This document shows, in pieces, positions 1-9,128 of a stretch of DNA of 17,580 nucleotides. Position 1 is the stretch's first letter. Every line of letters begins with the position of its first letter. The stretch covers positions 1 through 17,580 of the forward strand of contig CAZBWV010000074.1 in assembly GCA_964495805.1 (NCBI GenBank). Reading direction: 5' to 3'. Source of the stretch: JALXCH01 sp964495805 (GTDB taxonomy: Bacteria > Calditrichota > Calditrichia > RBG-13-44-9). The position numbers and the translations under genes are program-made. The notes beneath the pieces are model-generated. The model made no database searches and was not told where the DNA came from. It saw nothing but the letters and a program-made list of their open reading frames with translations.

Positions 1-2787
1 GGTACCGGAAGCAAAATCGTTCATTCGGTCAATCAAATTCTGGAAACGGTCGTTACGGGCGTCGATGGACCACACGATTTCGCTCATGGTGGTGGTAACT
101 TCGCGACTTAGTGTGGCAATGCGGGACAGGTAACGGGATATATTCTCCCGATCGATGCCATTCCGAATGAGTTCCGCATACATGGCAATGCGCGATAAGG
201 AAGCGCCCACATCGTCGTGCAGGTTGCTGGCAATCCGAATGCGGAGCCGTTCCAGTTCCAGCACCTGCTTTAAACGCAATTTGTGAGCCATATATAAGAG
301 AAGAGCCACCAGGCTTAGAATCATCAACTTAAACCACCAGGTCATCCAGAAAGGGGGAACAATGGTAATGCGCAAAGATGCTCCATCCATATTCCATACG
401 CCAAGAGAATTACTTCCACGAACCCGAAAAAGATAATCGCCGGGATTGAGGTTGGTGTAGTTCACGTAATTGCGTCCGGTGCAGGTATTCCATTCCCGAT
501 CGAACCCCTCTAATTTGTAGCTGTAAATATTTTTGGCCGGATTGATAAAATCCAGGGACTGAAATTCAAACGAAATAACGTTTTGCTGGTACGGAATGCG
601 AATGTGTTTCAGATACGGAATGCGTGTGAATGGGGCAATCGGTTTCCCCATTACCTGAATCCCGGTAATCCGGATGGGTGAGACCAATTGGCTGGAATTG
701 CTGACAGATGGTTTAAAACTGACCAACCCCTCCACACTGCCAAAGTGAAGCCAACCCCGATGATCTTTTAAATAAGCACCGGCGTTATACTCAGTATCCA
801 GATATCCTTCCAGCAGGGTAAGCTGATGAAAGATGTTTCCCACCGGATCGGGATGATCCTTCTGAAAACGAAAAATTCCCGAGTTCGTGGACAACCACAC
901 GATCCCCGAGTCATCTTCTAATATGCCGTTAATAATTGCGTTGGTTAATCCCCGTCCCCGGTGATATAGGGAGAGCTGTTCTGTTTGGGGCTGATATTCA
1001 ATGAGACCGTCGTTTGTACCAAACAATAGAGTGCCGTTTCGGGTTTCCTGAACGGAAAAAAAGAGTAAGGATAGGGAGCCAAATGTTTGGGGGAATTTTT
1101 CAAGCAGGGAGAAAACCGAGTCGGCTTGCGGAAATTTGCCCACATCATATTGTGGTTTCAGGTAAAACGCACCTTCTTCCTGGGAGATAATCCAGAGATT
1201 CCCCTTCCTGTCCGGGAAGATTTGCCAGATATCCATCTGGTTTAATCGGGCGACCAGAGCCGATTGACCGGAGAGACGCGCCACCCGACCACTGGAAACC
1301 TGCATTAAGCGGATTCCCTCCTGCGAACCAATCCACAAAAAACCGTGGGAATCCAGAAACAGTGCCCGAACAATGGTGGTGGTAAAATGTTGCCGAATTT
1401 CAGGGAGCCGGAACAGATGCCGAAATCGACCGGTGGTTCTCTCCAGGTAATCGATACCGTGATCTGTGGCAATGTACAGGTTACCGGTAGAATCTTCGAC
1501 AATTTGAAACACATAGTTGCTGATCAGATCGTCATCCCTTTCACCGGAGTGCCCATAATGGGTAATTCGACCGGTTTGGGGATTGTAGCAGTTTAAGCCG
1601 CCGCCGATGGTGCCAATCCAGAGGCAACGGCGAGAATCTTCGAAAACGGTTCGAACAAAATTGTGGCTTAAGCCCGTGGAATCGTTTACATGCTTGCGCA
1701 ATATCTGGTAATCCATATCGACTCGCAGAGCTTTAATCAATCCCTGGCCGAACGTACCAAACCAGATATTTCCGGAGCGATCGGCAAAAATGGTGCGAAT
1801 CCAGTTAATCTGGATGGGTTCCCCCAGCTCATTCCGGGGTACCAACCGGATTCCCTGCGCCAGAAAGGTGTTTGAATCTGTGCTTTCCACCTGTTTGATC
1901 CGGAAAATTTCTCCCTGCGGCGTGCCCAACCATACCGGTCCCCCCTTTTCCGGATAGACAGCAGTAATTGTTCGGGAATCGATTTTATGGTAACCAGATA
2001 TTTTGATTATTACGGGAAAGACCCGTCCGGTTTCCGGTTTTAGAATAAAAAGTCCCACGCTGGTGCCAATCCAGATGCGATTGTTCTCATCGGTGCTCAG
2101 GCAAAATATATTGAGTTGCCGGGAAGCGGATATATCCCGGAGTTCGGGTAATACGGGAAGGATGATTCCACGCTGTTCATCCACACGAAAGACCCCGCCA
2201 TCCATCCCTACCCAGATGTTCCCGGTAGAGTCCTGAGTAAGGGCGGTAATGGAGAGTGCGGAGTCGGGGGCATAGATTAAACGAAAATGTCGGAAGGTTC
2301 TGCGGCGGGGGTCCAGCATGTCCAGTGTTCCGCCCCAGGTACCGATCCAGAGCCGTTTCTGTGAGTCGCACAATAAGATGTTGATATTATTGCAGGAGAG
2401 TGTGGTGCTATCGTCGGGTTGGTGCCGATATGTGGTGAATCGATATTGTTTCAGATCAAAAAAATTCAGTCCGCCGTTGCGGGTAGCCAGCCACAATCCG
2501 TGCCGACCGTTAAATACAATGGAGTTAATCCAGTTGTCCGAAATCCATTCCCGAAGATGAGGTTCTTTACGAAACACTCGAAAGGAGTGGCCATCGTAAC
2601 AGTTCAGTCCTTCCTGAGTTCCTATCCATAGGTATCCCAGGCTGTCCCTGACCATGGAATTTACCACCGTTTGAGAAAGTCCCTGCTCCAGAGAAATATG
2701 CTCGAAGTGGTAAGAAATGGCGTGAGCCACATTCTGTTCCGATAACAACATCAGGAGCAGTGTTATATAAACCCGGGTGAATTTCAT
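1..2787 (-). CDS. Two-component-regulator propeller sensor histidine kinase (3' end cut by window)
   Basis: The frame is open from the ATG at 2787-2785 to base 1, giving 929 residues with no stop, so the C-terminus lies outside the window. Residues 1-23 look like a signal peptide ending A-H-A. Residues 30 to about 720 hold many blade motifs of the form LWIGTxxGL (for example near 53 and 146), as in the two-component-regulator propeller (Reg_prop) family. Residues about 730-810 match a Y_Y_Y domain (YSYKLEGFDREW, then a YLFRVRGSN-type strand). One membrane helix lies at about 815-835. The HisKA_3-type dimerisation helix follows, with phospho-acceptor H857 in the motif HDDVGASLSRI. The ATP-binding domain would lie beyond base 1. 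Known for the family: the periplasmic propeller senses a ligand and drives autophosphorylation. Whether a fused response regulator follows cannot be seen. No good Shine-Dalgarno sequence precedes the ATG. The TonB receptor gene lies 142 bp upstream on the same strand. Confidence 0.93.
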   Translation of the reverse strand, partial: MKFTRVYITLLLMLLSEQNVAHAISYHFEHISLEQGLSQTVVNSMVRDSLGYLWIGTQEGLNCYDGHSFRVFRKEPHLREWISDNWINSIVFNGRHGLWLATRNGGLNFFDLKQYRFTTYRHQPDDSTTLSCNNINILLCDSQKRLWIGTWGGTLDMLDPRRRTFRHFRLIYAPDSALSITALTQDSTGNIWVGMDGGVFRVDEQRGIILPVLPELRDISASRQLNIFCLSTDENNRIWIGTSVGLFILKPETGRVFPVIIKISGYHKIDSRTITAVYPEKGGPVWLGTPQGEIFRIKQVESTDSNTFLAQGIRLVPRNELGEPIQINWIRTIFADRSGNIWFGTFGQGLIKALRVDMDYQILRKHVNDSTGLSHNFVRTVFEDSRRCLWIGTIGGGLNCYNPQTGRITHYGHSGERDDDLISNYVFQIVEDSTGNLYIATDHGIDYLERTTGRFRHLFRLPEIRQHFTTTIVRALFLDSHGFLWIGSQEGIRLMQVSSGRVARLSGQSALVARLNQMDIWQIFPDRKGNLWIISQEEGAFYLKPQYDVGKFPQADSVFSLLEKFPQTFGSLSLLFFSVQETRNGTLLFGTNDGLIEYQPQTEQLSLYHRGRGLTNAIINGILEDDSGIVWLSTNSGIFRFQKDHPDPVGNIFHQLTLLEGYLDTEYNAGAYLKDHRGWLHFGSVEGLVSFKPSVSNSSQLVSPIRITGIQVMGKPIAPFTRIPYLKHIRIPYQQNVISFEFQSLDFINPAKNIYSYKLEGFDREWNTCTGRNYVNYTNLNPGDYLFRVRGSNSLGVWNMDGASLRITIVPPFWMTWWFKLMILSLVALLLYMAHKLRLKQVLELERLRIRIASNLHDDVGASLSRIAMYAELIRNGIDRENISRYLSRIATLSREVTTTMSEIVWSIDARNDRFQNLIDRMNDFASGT

Positions 2788-2929
2788 AAAAATAGTGCTG
2801 GTACTATGTTAACCCTTTCGTACCATTCAATTTCCGAATGGCCAGAGCATGATAGCAAGTAAATTTCCAAAATTATTCGTTCCAGATCACGAAATTGGCA
2901 GGTGAATTTTTGTTTTGGCACTTATTCCG
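2788..2929 (-). other. 142-bp gap between receptor and kinase genes
   Basis: This non-coding stretch separates the receptor stop from the kinase start on the same strand. It contains a 6-bp inverted repeat (CCATTC at 2823-2828, GAATGG at 2836-2841) with no following T-run, so it is not a convincing terminator. I see no clear promoter or ribosome binding site. Co-transcription of the two genes is therefore possible but not shown. Confidence 0.4.
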
Positions 2930-5305
2930 TTAAAACTCCAGAACAACGCCCATGACCGGCATAACCTGGTACTGATAGATTTCCTCCCGTGTGCCGTCAT
3001 CGTTGTACTGGTATTCCCACAAATTGTGGCGGTTGTACACATTCATCATGTCGAAGTACATCACCATGTTGGTTTTTCCGAAGAAGAAACGCCTGTCCAG
3101 ACGAAAATCCAGCCGGTGGTAAACCGGATACCGTACCGTATTGAAAGGTTGTTGTTCTTCCACCAGCCAGCGATGCAATTCGGGATGATAGACCTTTGGT
3201 GTGTAAGGACGGCCGCCCATGTAACGGAAACGCAGACTGACTTCCATCTCATCACCCAGCGGAAGCAACCACAGGAAAATTTTGTACCACAGTTGTTCTT
3301 TCAATTTCTGATACCAGGCATACGGGTAAAACCGCTTTTTGTATCCGCCAATGAAGGTGAATACATGCCGGTAGTCGTAATCCCGGTTGTAGTAGGTTCC
3401 GGTGCGCAAATCCAGTGCCCGGGAGACGGAATAGGAATAACTGATGATGCCGGAGAACTCCTGAGTTAATTTTTTCTGAAAAAATACTTCCACCCCGCGG
3501 GCATACGCTTTGCCCTGATTGACCATCTCGTTTTCGTACCAGTCCAGCGGATCGGGAGTGGTAAACCGACGATAGACCGGAATATCGTGATAGTTTTTTT
3601 GGTAAAGCTCCAGAGTGGTTTTCATGTCCGCCCGGGGGAGGTATTCCAGACCCACCACGTATTGGTGAGTATATTTGTTTTTTAACGAATGGTTCAGCGG
3701 ATTGGCGGTCAGTTCCTTATAAGAAGGCGTCTGGTAGTGTTTGCCGTACGCCAGATTCAGGTTCATACGGGGCGAGATCAGCAATGTTAACCCTAATCGC
3801 GGACTCACGGAGTGAAATCCGGTGTAGTGGAAGTAATCGTAGCGCAGCCCGGCGGTTACTTCCAGCCGGGACAAAACGTTCCGGGTGAGCTGGAAATAGG
3901 CAGCTGCTTTGTATGAAGGATCGTTATGGTGTACCGTGTAATCGGGATAGGTTCGGTAAATTCCGATGATGGTGTCCGGATCGCTGCCGGTGCGATCGTA
4001 CAGGTACAGAGTATCTGCCCGGGAACAAATGGAGTGTTTTAGCTGGACTTTTTTGAACGAAGCTCCCCAGTTCAATCGCAGATTCCGGGACACCTGCAGG
4101 TGGAAATCGGTTTTGATGGTATGTTCCGCCTCGGTGGATTGGTTCCGATAGTACGTTTCGCCGGTGCGTGTTCGGTACACATCGATATCCCAGTGATTCC
4201 GCACGGTAGAAAGGGTGGTGTAGGAGTACATCTGTTTGTTCCAGAGCGTTTGCAGGGTTGTGCCAAAAGCGTACTGGTATCCGGCGTATTTAACATTTTC
4301 CGCACCGCGGGAGTTACCTCCGGTTCCCTCATCCTGAATGTGAATGGCATCATCGCCATAAATTCCGTTCACCAGAAGTTTGTTGTTCCGGTTTAATCGG
4401 AAAACAAGTTTTGCCTGGAGATTGTAGTATCTGGGCACAGCGGTGAGCCCGGTGGACTGAATGATGAGATCCAGGAAGCTTTTCCGGGCAGAAAGGATAA
4501 AGCTTCCTGAGCCGTAAGGTAGTGGTCCTTCCGCCAGAAGTCCTGCGCCTGCCATCCCGATCTCCACCTGTCCGGCATAGCCGTCTGTTTTCCCCTCGCG
4601 TAGGGTGATGTCCATGACGGAGGAGGCTCGGTCGCCGTACCGGGCGGCAAAGGCTCCGGCGTAAAAATCCACGTTTCGCACCATGAAGGTGTTAATCATA
4701 TTGATTGGTCCCCCGCCGGTTCCCTGTTCCCCGAAGTGGTTGGGATTAGGAATTTCGATGTGGTCCATCAGGAACAGATTTTCGCCGGGCGCACCCCCGC
4801 GCACAATGATTTCGTTGTTCTGGTCGCTACCGGATACCACCGCGGGAAACGCCTGCATCACGCGTTGAATGTCCAGCGCGGAACCGGGATCGCGGCGAAT
4901 CTCCTCAAAATCCACCGAGCGGGTACTTACCACCGCATCGGGTGGTTTCTCGAAATAACTGGCGGTTACTTCCACCGTTTTTCCGTGCAGAACATCCGGC
5001 TCCAGAGCAACCTCTAAAATGGTACGCTGGTCGGGATTCACCACAATGTTCGATTTCAATACGGTTCGGTAGCCAATATAGTGGAAGCTGAGATTGTAGC
5101 TACCGGGAGGCAAAGCAGGGATCAGAAAAATACCATCTTCGTCGGTGGCGGCACCCCAGTGAGTGTCCAGCACCACCACATTTACCCCCGGCAGGGGTTG
5201 CCGGGTTTGCTGATCGACCACCCGTCCGCCAATTTGACCGGGATTAGCCAGCAGGGGTAAAACAGTGAGCAATGCCAGCCAGATGGATTGAGTAAATTGG
5301 GACAT
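2930..5305 (-). CDS. TonB-dependent outer-membrane receptor with carboxypeptidase-regulatory-like domain
   Basis: The 791-residue product has a signal peptide (about 1-21), a carboxypeptidase-regulatory-like beta-sandwich (about 23-103, containing PLPGVNVVVLDT and ATDEDGIFLIPALPPGSY), a TonB plug domain (about 115-225, with IIVRGGAPGENLFLMD and FYAGAFAARYGDRASSVMDI) and a beta-barrel rich in aromatic strands that ends in Phe, as expected for Bam-dependent insertion. Family role: energised uptake of a ligand across the outer membrane through TonB-ExbBD. The substrate is unknown. It lacks the features I would expect of a SusC protein, and no SusD-like gene is next to it. I chose the ATG at 5305-5303 because AAGGA (5315-5319) precedes it at 9 nt and the signal peptide begins there. 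An upstream ATG at 5356 would add 17 residues including a charged KGKRR stretch, and it cannot be excluded. Confidence 0.93.
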   Translation of the reverse strand: MSQFTQSIWLALLTVLPLLANPGQIGGRVVDQQTRQPLPGVNVVVLDTHWGAATDEDGIFLIPALPPGSYNLSFHYIGYRTVLKSNIVVNPDQRTILEVALEPDVLHGKTVEVTASYFEKPPDAVVSTRSVDFEEIRRDPGSALDIQRVMQAFPAVVSGSDQNNEIIVRGGAPGENLFLMDHIEIPNPNHFGEQGTGGGPINMINTFMVRNVDFYAGAFAARYGDRASSVMDITLREGKTDGYAGQVEIGMAGAGLLAEGPLPYGSGSFILSARKSFLDLIIQSTGLTAVPRYYNLQAKLVFRLNRNNKLLVNGIYGDDAIHIQDEGTGGNSRGAENVKYAGYQYAFGTTLQTLWNKQMYSYTTLSTVRNHWDIDVYRTRTGETYYRNQSTEAEHTIKTDFHLQVSRNLRLNWGASFKKVQLKHSICSRADTLYLYDRTGSDPDTIIGIYRTYPDYTVHHNDPSYKAAAYFQLTRNVLSRLEVTAGLRYDYFHYTGFHSVSPRLGLTLLISPRMNLNLAYGKHYQTPSYKELTANPLNHSLKNKYTHQYVVGLEYLPRADMKTTLELYQKNYHDIPVYRRFTTPDPLDWYENEMVNQGKAYARGVEVFFQKKLTQEFSGIISYSYSVSRALDLRTGTYYNRDYDYRHVFTFIGGYKKRFYPYAWYQKLKEQLWYKIFLWLLPLGDEMEVSLRFRYMGGRPYTPKVYHPELHRWLVEEQQPFNTVRYPVYHRLDFRLDRRFFFGKTNMVMYFDMMNVYNRHNLWEYQYNDDGTREEIYQYQVMPVMGVVLEF

Positions 5306-5561
5306 CCGTCTTTTTCCTTTTGGGGTCAGTAAGGTCAAGGAAAACCGGAAGCCCATTCAGCTTTCCGGTGCCATCGAAACTTCTCTGAGACGCTATCGGC
5401 GATGGTGATGGCCGACGATGCAAAGTGGAGCAAAAATCACCTCATTTGAAAAAAATATTGAAATTTTTCAGGCCGAATTCAATCTTTTTTTGTTTATTTT
5501 TTTAATTTTCCCACAGTTTTATTATATTTGGGAAGATACGAAATAAAGTCAACGGTCGGAG
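5306..5561. promoter_or_regulatory. Divergent intergenic region between receptor and methyltransferase genes
   Basis: This 256-bp region must hold the promoters of both divergent genes. Positions about 5440-5530 are very AT-rich with runs of A and T. On the plus strand TATATTTG at 5523-5530 matches the Bacteroidota -7 consensus TAnnTTTG and lies about 38 bp before the methyltransferase start. However, I see no TTG-type element at the usual 17-23 bp distance upstream, so the promoter call is tentative. Confidence 0.35.
5313..5320 (-). promoter_or_regulatory. Ribosome binding site deciding the receptor start
   Basis: On the minus strand the sequence reads AAAGGAAA, about 8-9 nt before the ATG at 5305. 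Together with the signal peptide that begins at this codon, it favours this start over the in-frame ATG at 5356. Confidence 0.5.
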
Positions 5562-5567
5562 ATGCGT

Positions 5568-6572
5568 ATGAGGTTGAAATCGAAGCTTGAAGATGATGTG
5601 GCGGCATATCAGAAATCGGTGGTCATTTTAACGGCTGCCAGTGGTGGCGTGTTCGATTTGTTTTTAAAGAATGAATTGTGGGATGTTCCGGCAGCAGCAC
5701 GTCGGCTGAAGTGGACCGAGCGGGGCACCCAGATTATATTTAATGCGCTGTGTGCGCTGGGTTACCTCACCAAAAGCGAGGAAATGTACACCCTGACTCC
5801 CGCAGCGCAGGAGTTGTTTCAGGAAGAAGATTTTGAATTGCTTAAAGAATGGTTACTCCATCGCCAGCGCTTGATGAATCGCTGGGTTCGTTTGCCAGAA
5901 GTCCTGGAAACCGGAGAACCCATTCGGAAAGCCGATAAACGGGAACGTAAGAAAAACCATCGTAATTTCATCCTTTCCATGGCTCACCGGGCTAAGGAAA
6001 CCCTTCCTCAGTTGCTGGAATTGGTGAATTTGAGCGGACGTCAGCATCTGCTGGATCTGGGCGGTGGTCCGGGTGTGTTCTCCATCGGATTTGTGAAAAA
6101 ATATCCGGAGTTAAAAGCCACGGTGTTCGACAGTGCGGAAACCGAGCCTATCGCGCGAGAGTTCTTTCAGGCTTCCGGTGTGCAGGATCGTCTTAGCTTT
6201 CGTGCCGGAGATTTTTTGGAAGATAATCTGGGCGGACCTTATGATGCAGCTCTGCTCTCCAGTGTGCTCCACATTTACAGTTCCCAGGAGAATCTGAAAC
6301 TGTTGCAAAAAGTCTATCGTGCTCTGGAGGAAGGTGGAATAATTGTCATTCGGGACTTTTTCTTCAATGCCAATAAAACCAATCCGGTGGATGCTGCTCT
6401 GTTTGCCGTAAACATGCTGGTGAACACCGAGCGGGGCAATGTGTACAGTCTCAACGAAGTAAAAGACTGGTTACAGGAAGTCGGGTTCCGAAAAATTAAA
6501 AAAGTTAAATTGCGGGGCAGTTTTCGGTTAATTATAGCGGAAAAACCGGCCGCAGGGGAAGGTAGTAGATAA
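5568..6572 (+). CDS. SAM-dependent O-methyltransferase with N-terminal dimerisation winged helix
   Basis: The 334-residue product fits the Methyltransf_2 / hydroxyneurosporene-type O-methyltransferase family in length and layout. Residues about 1-100 form a winged-helix dimerisation domain (AARRLKWTERGTQIIFNALCALGYL). The Rossmann-fold methyltransferase domain starts at motif I, LDLGGGPG, at 162-169. FDSAE and AGDF follow as SAM-contacting segments. H235 in SSVLHIYSS sits where the catalytic-base His of this family is found, and GGIIVIRDFFF is the usual late strand. The likely reaction is methyl transfer from S-adenosylmethionine to a hydroxyl of a small molecule in the cytoplasm. The substrate cannot be read from the sequence, and no biosynthetic neighbours are visible. 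GGAG at 5558-5561 is 6 nt from the ATG at 5568 but abuts the ATG at 5562, so I prefer 5568. The gene diverges from the TonB receptor and converges on the 6840-9122 gene. Confidence 0.88.
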   Translation: MRLKSKLEDDVAAYQKSVVILTAASGGVFDLFLKNELWDVPAAARRLKWTERGTQIIFNALCALGYLTKSEEMYTLTPAAQELFQEEDFELLKEWLLHRQRLMNRWVRLPEVLETGEPIRKADKRERKKNHRNFILSMAHRAKETLPQLLELVNLSGRQHLLDLGGGPGVFSIGFVKKYPELKATVFDSAETEPIAREFFQASGVQDRLSFRAGDFLEDNLGGPYDAALLSSVLHIYSSQENLKLLQKVYRALEEGGIIVIRDFFFNANKTNPVDAALFAVNMLVNTERGNVYSLNEVKDWLQEVGFRKIKKVKLRGSFRLIIAEKPAAGEGSR

Positions 6573-6839
6573 CACATCTCCTCGGAATGTAATGTTACCC
6601 GCCAGACTCCGGCAATTCCGTGCAGCGAAATGGGATGGGATAGATGGGTTGAATTGCTTCGGCAATCTCCCCCCGGCTTATCCGGAGTCCGTATCGTCCG
6701 GTTGAGGAATTCGCTTTTAAAATGATTTTTCGGAATGGGTTTGTGGCGGAAAAATTCCGGTGAACACTGCAAAACTTTCAAACGCCGACCGTAAGTTCCC
6801 TTTCGGTCGGCGTTTGCTGTTCTAAAAAGAAAACGGTTT
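6573..6839. other. Convergent intergenic region, no gene seen
   Basis: This stretch lies between the stop of the methyltransferase and the stop of the secreted-protein gene. A minus-strand reading frame enters it but mostly overlaps the methyltransferase in antisense and has no recognisable domain. The only feature I can support is the hairpin at 6780-6815. Confidence 0.6.
6780..6815. terminator. Hairpin terminator between convergent genes
   Basis: A perfect 12-bp inverted repeat (AAACGCCGACCG at 6780-6791, CGGTCGGCGTTT at 6804-6815) encloses a 12-nt loop. Each arm starts or ends in an A/T triplet, giving a short U-tract on either transcript, and the hairpin lies between convergent genes. 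It is probably a bidirectional intrinsic terminator. The U-tracts are short, so efficiency is uncertain. Confidence 0.75.
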
Positions 6840-9122
6840 CTATTTCATCAACATCATCTTGTGAAATTGGGTAAAACCACCTGCTTTTAATCCGTAAAAA
6901 TAGATTCCGTTTGCCACGGGTTCCCCGACATCGTTCCGTCCGTCCCAGGTAATGGTGTACGAACCGGCTGCCAGGATGCCATCCACCAGAGTGCGGACGC
7001 GCTGGCCCAATGTGTTGAACACTATTAATTGAACAGACATGGGTCCTTCGGCAATTTGTGGAATGTCGAAACCGATAGTTGTGGTGGGGTTGAAGGGATT
7101 GGGGAAGTTTCTTTTCAGGGCAAACGTACGGGGGTTATTACTGGAATATTTCAATGAAGAACCACCGGTGGTGGGAACCATAGCGGTTACCGGTCCGTGA
7201 AAATGGCGCACACCGTTAAAGGTTACATCAGCCAGCCGGTAGTAGTAGATGACCTCCTTGCGGATGTGTCCGTCCACATAGCGATATTGATGAGCCATAT
7301 TGGAGTTTCCCGCTCCAACAAGGGAAGGTGAATTGTGGTAAGAAGCGATGCATTGGTAACCCTTTTCCGGATCGGTGGATCGGTAAATTTCGAATCCCAT
7401 ATTATCCGTCTCGCTCTGGGTATTCCAGTCCAGCACAATTTGCCCGCTGGAAACGCTTGCGGAAAAATGAACCAGTTCCACCGGAAGACTCTGGTCGTCC
7501 TGACCGAATTCCACTGCCAGTGGGGAACCGAACAGGGGCCCACCCCAGTCATTGTATCGATACTGCACGCCGGTAGTACCGTCGTCGTTTTCCAGCCCCA
7601 CCGTGCAACCATCCGTTTCCAGATATTCTCCGTGATCCAGATACTGCATTTTGATATTTCCGTTTTGTTTGAGAATCAACTGGCAGGTTATCCAGCCCCC
7701 CGAATTAGCGGAGCGCTGGGGATAGTGCTCCAGGGTCAGCACAAAGTCGCCTTCCGGTGAGTTCCCGACGTAACAATGAACACCGGACACGTTGGGATTA
7801 TCGGGATTCAGGTCCGTCCAGAACAGGGCGATGTGATTTTGTAACCCACTCTCGCAGGGGATGGAATCGTTCAAAGGGTAGGCCGAAGAGGGGGAATCGA
7901 AACTCACCCACCCATTGGAGGAGACATACAGCTCCGTGTAATCGGTTCCGAAGAAATTGAATGTAAACCCTATGTCCAGCGGTCCGTACACGGTTTCGTC
8001 ATCTAACTGATCGGTAATTTCCGTTCCGGTGCCGGAAATGTCGATCCAGTCGAAGGAAGGATGTGACGGTGCATTGGTCGCCAACGAATTCGCAAAATAG
8101 TAACCACCCTGTTCCTCGTTGCCACCTCCGTAATTGGCTTCGTAGCCACTTCCGGTCAGGGGGTAGTCGTGGTACACCCCGCCGTTTCCGTCGTCCTCTT
8201 CGATGGTCAGTTCCGCTTGTTTCTCCCCTTCTGAATTGGGGGCAAAATACACATCCACGGTAATGCTTTCGTAATACCCCAAATCAACCGGATAGTCGTT
8301 GGCATCGTCCAGAATGAACTGATCCGACTCATCTCCGGTAATCTGCACCCAGTTCAGAGTCAGGGTGCCACCTCCGCTATTGTAAATGGTGAATGTTTGC
8401 ACATCTGAAGTATCGCCCAGGGGAATTTCATCGAACCCGGCGGAATCCGGGGTAATGGCAAATTCCGGATCCGGGGGAATATACACATCCGGACCGGTCA
8501 CATCGTCCACATACAGACTGTATTTGTTCACCGACACGGATACAATGGCAATATACACTCGTTGCCCGATGTAATCGCTCAGGTCGTAGGTATATTGAGT
8601 GTAACTGTCGGGTACGCCGCGCACCTCGTCCAATATTTCTGTAAAGTTATCAATTTCGTTACCAGTGGTAGAAAGCTTTACGTCAAAATCTTCCAGGAGG
8701 ACGGGATCGTAAGAACGTGCCCAGAAAGAAAAGGTGTGATTGCTGCTGGTTACATCCAGCTGTGGGGTAATGAGCCAGTCGTCGTTACCGTAGGTGTTGT
8801 GCCCCACATAAGCGGAAAAAGAACCGGTGTGTGCAAAATCGGCATCTTCCAGCGCTTCCCACTGGTCACTGTTGTCATCGTTATCGTACACCGTCCAGTT
8901 CATGGGAATACTCCCATCTTCGAAACTTTCGTTTAATGCTCCCCGGTTTCCCAGGGGAATCATCCCTTGTGTGGAGGTTACGTTGTGAGCTAACATTAGT
9001 TGGTGACTTTTGGTGGTGGGGTGGTGCAGTCCCTGAATCCGATTGCCTCCTTCGGTCGTCCATGTCCGGTGGGCTACAAAAATGAGCACAAGAATCGTAT
9101 TCCATAGAATTGTGTAGCGCAT
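6840..9122 (-). CDS. Secreted/surface multidomain protein with T9SS sorting domain (short paralogue, 760 aa)
   Basis: An N-terminal signal peptide is followed by a choice-of-anchor J (cleaved-adhesin-like) domain at about 62-212 (LNESFEDG, GNDDWLITPQL, YVDDVTGPD). A choice-of-anchor D / ASPM-HYDIN-like Ig domain lies at about 218-325 (FAITPDSAGF, FTIYNSGGGTL). A glycine/aromatic-rich beta-sandwich at about 341-545 contains GFTFNFFGTDYTELYVSSNGW. An Fn3-like domain runs from SLPVEL at 545 to about 650, and the T9SS type A sorting / FlgD-like domain spans about 664-760, with NFPNPFNPTTTIGFDIP from 672 and the end KMMLMK. Known for the family: such tails direct export through the T9SS and cleavage or surface attachment. 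No catalytic domain is evident, so an adhesive or structural role is inferred. AAAGGAG at 9129-9135 supports the ATG at 9122. The longer paralogue lies 111 bp upstream on the same strand, so an operon is possible, subject to the hairpin between them. Confidence 0.93.
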   Translation of the reverse strand: MRYTILWNTILVLIFVAHRTWTTEGGNRIQGLHHPTTKSHQLMLAHNVTSTQGMIPLGNRGALNESFEDGSIPMNWTVYDNDDNSDQWEALEDADFAHTGSFSAYVGHNTYGNDDWLITPQLDVTSSNHTFSFWARSYDPVLLEDFDVKLSTTGNEIDNFTEILDEVRGVPDSYTQYTYDLSDYIGQRVYIAIVSVSVNKYSLYVDDVTGPDVYIPPDPEFAITPDSAGFDEIPLGDTSDVQTFTIYNSGGGTLTLNWVQITGDESDQFILDDANDYPVDLGYYESITVDVYFAPNSEGEKQAELTIEEDDGNGGVYHDYPLTGSGYEANYGGGNEEQGGYYFANSLATNAPSHPSFDWIDISGTGTEITDQLDDETVYGPLDIGFTFNFFGTDYTELYVSSNGWVSFDSPSSAYPLNDSIPCESGLQNHIALFWTDLNPDNPNVSGVHCYVGNSPEGDFVLTLEHYPQRSANSGGWITCQLILKQNGNIKMQYLDHGEYLETDGCTVGLENDDGTTGVQYRYNDWGGPLFGSPLAVEFGQDDQSLPVELVHFSASVSSGQIVLDWNTQSETDNMGFEIYRSTDPEKGYQCIASYHNSPSLVGAGNSNMAHQYRYVDGHIRKEVIYYYRLADVTFNGVRHFHGPVTAMVPTTGGSSLKYSSNNPRTFALKRNFPNPFNPTTTIGFDIPQIAEGPMSVQLIVFNTLGQRVRTLVDGILAAGSYTITWDGRNDVGEPVANGIYFYGLKAGGFTQFHKMMLMK

Positions 9123-9128
9123 GGATTT

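Noticed and set aside
1..2787. Kinase interpreted as a broken gene lacking its ATPase domain
   Set aside because: The frame is still open at base 1, so the missing domain is explained by the window edge and not by truncation.
2915..3469. 184-codon plus-strand frame
   Set aside because: It lies wholly antisense to the TonB receptor's barrel region, whose protein sequence is clearly real; this frame has no recognisable domain.
2930..5305. Receptor called as SusC/RagA
   Set aside because: It has the shared N-terminal carboxypeptidase-like domain, but it is shorter than typical SusC proteins and no SusD partner follows.
6314..6781. 155-codon minus-strand frame overlapping the methyltransferase end
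   Set aside because: Most of it is antisense to the conserved methyltransferase C-terminus, it resembles no family, and it begins inside or next to the terminator hairpin.
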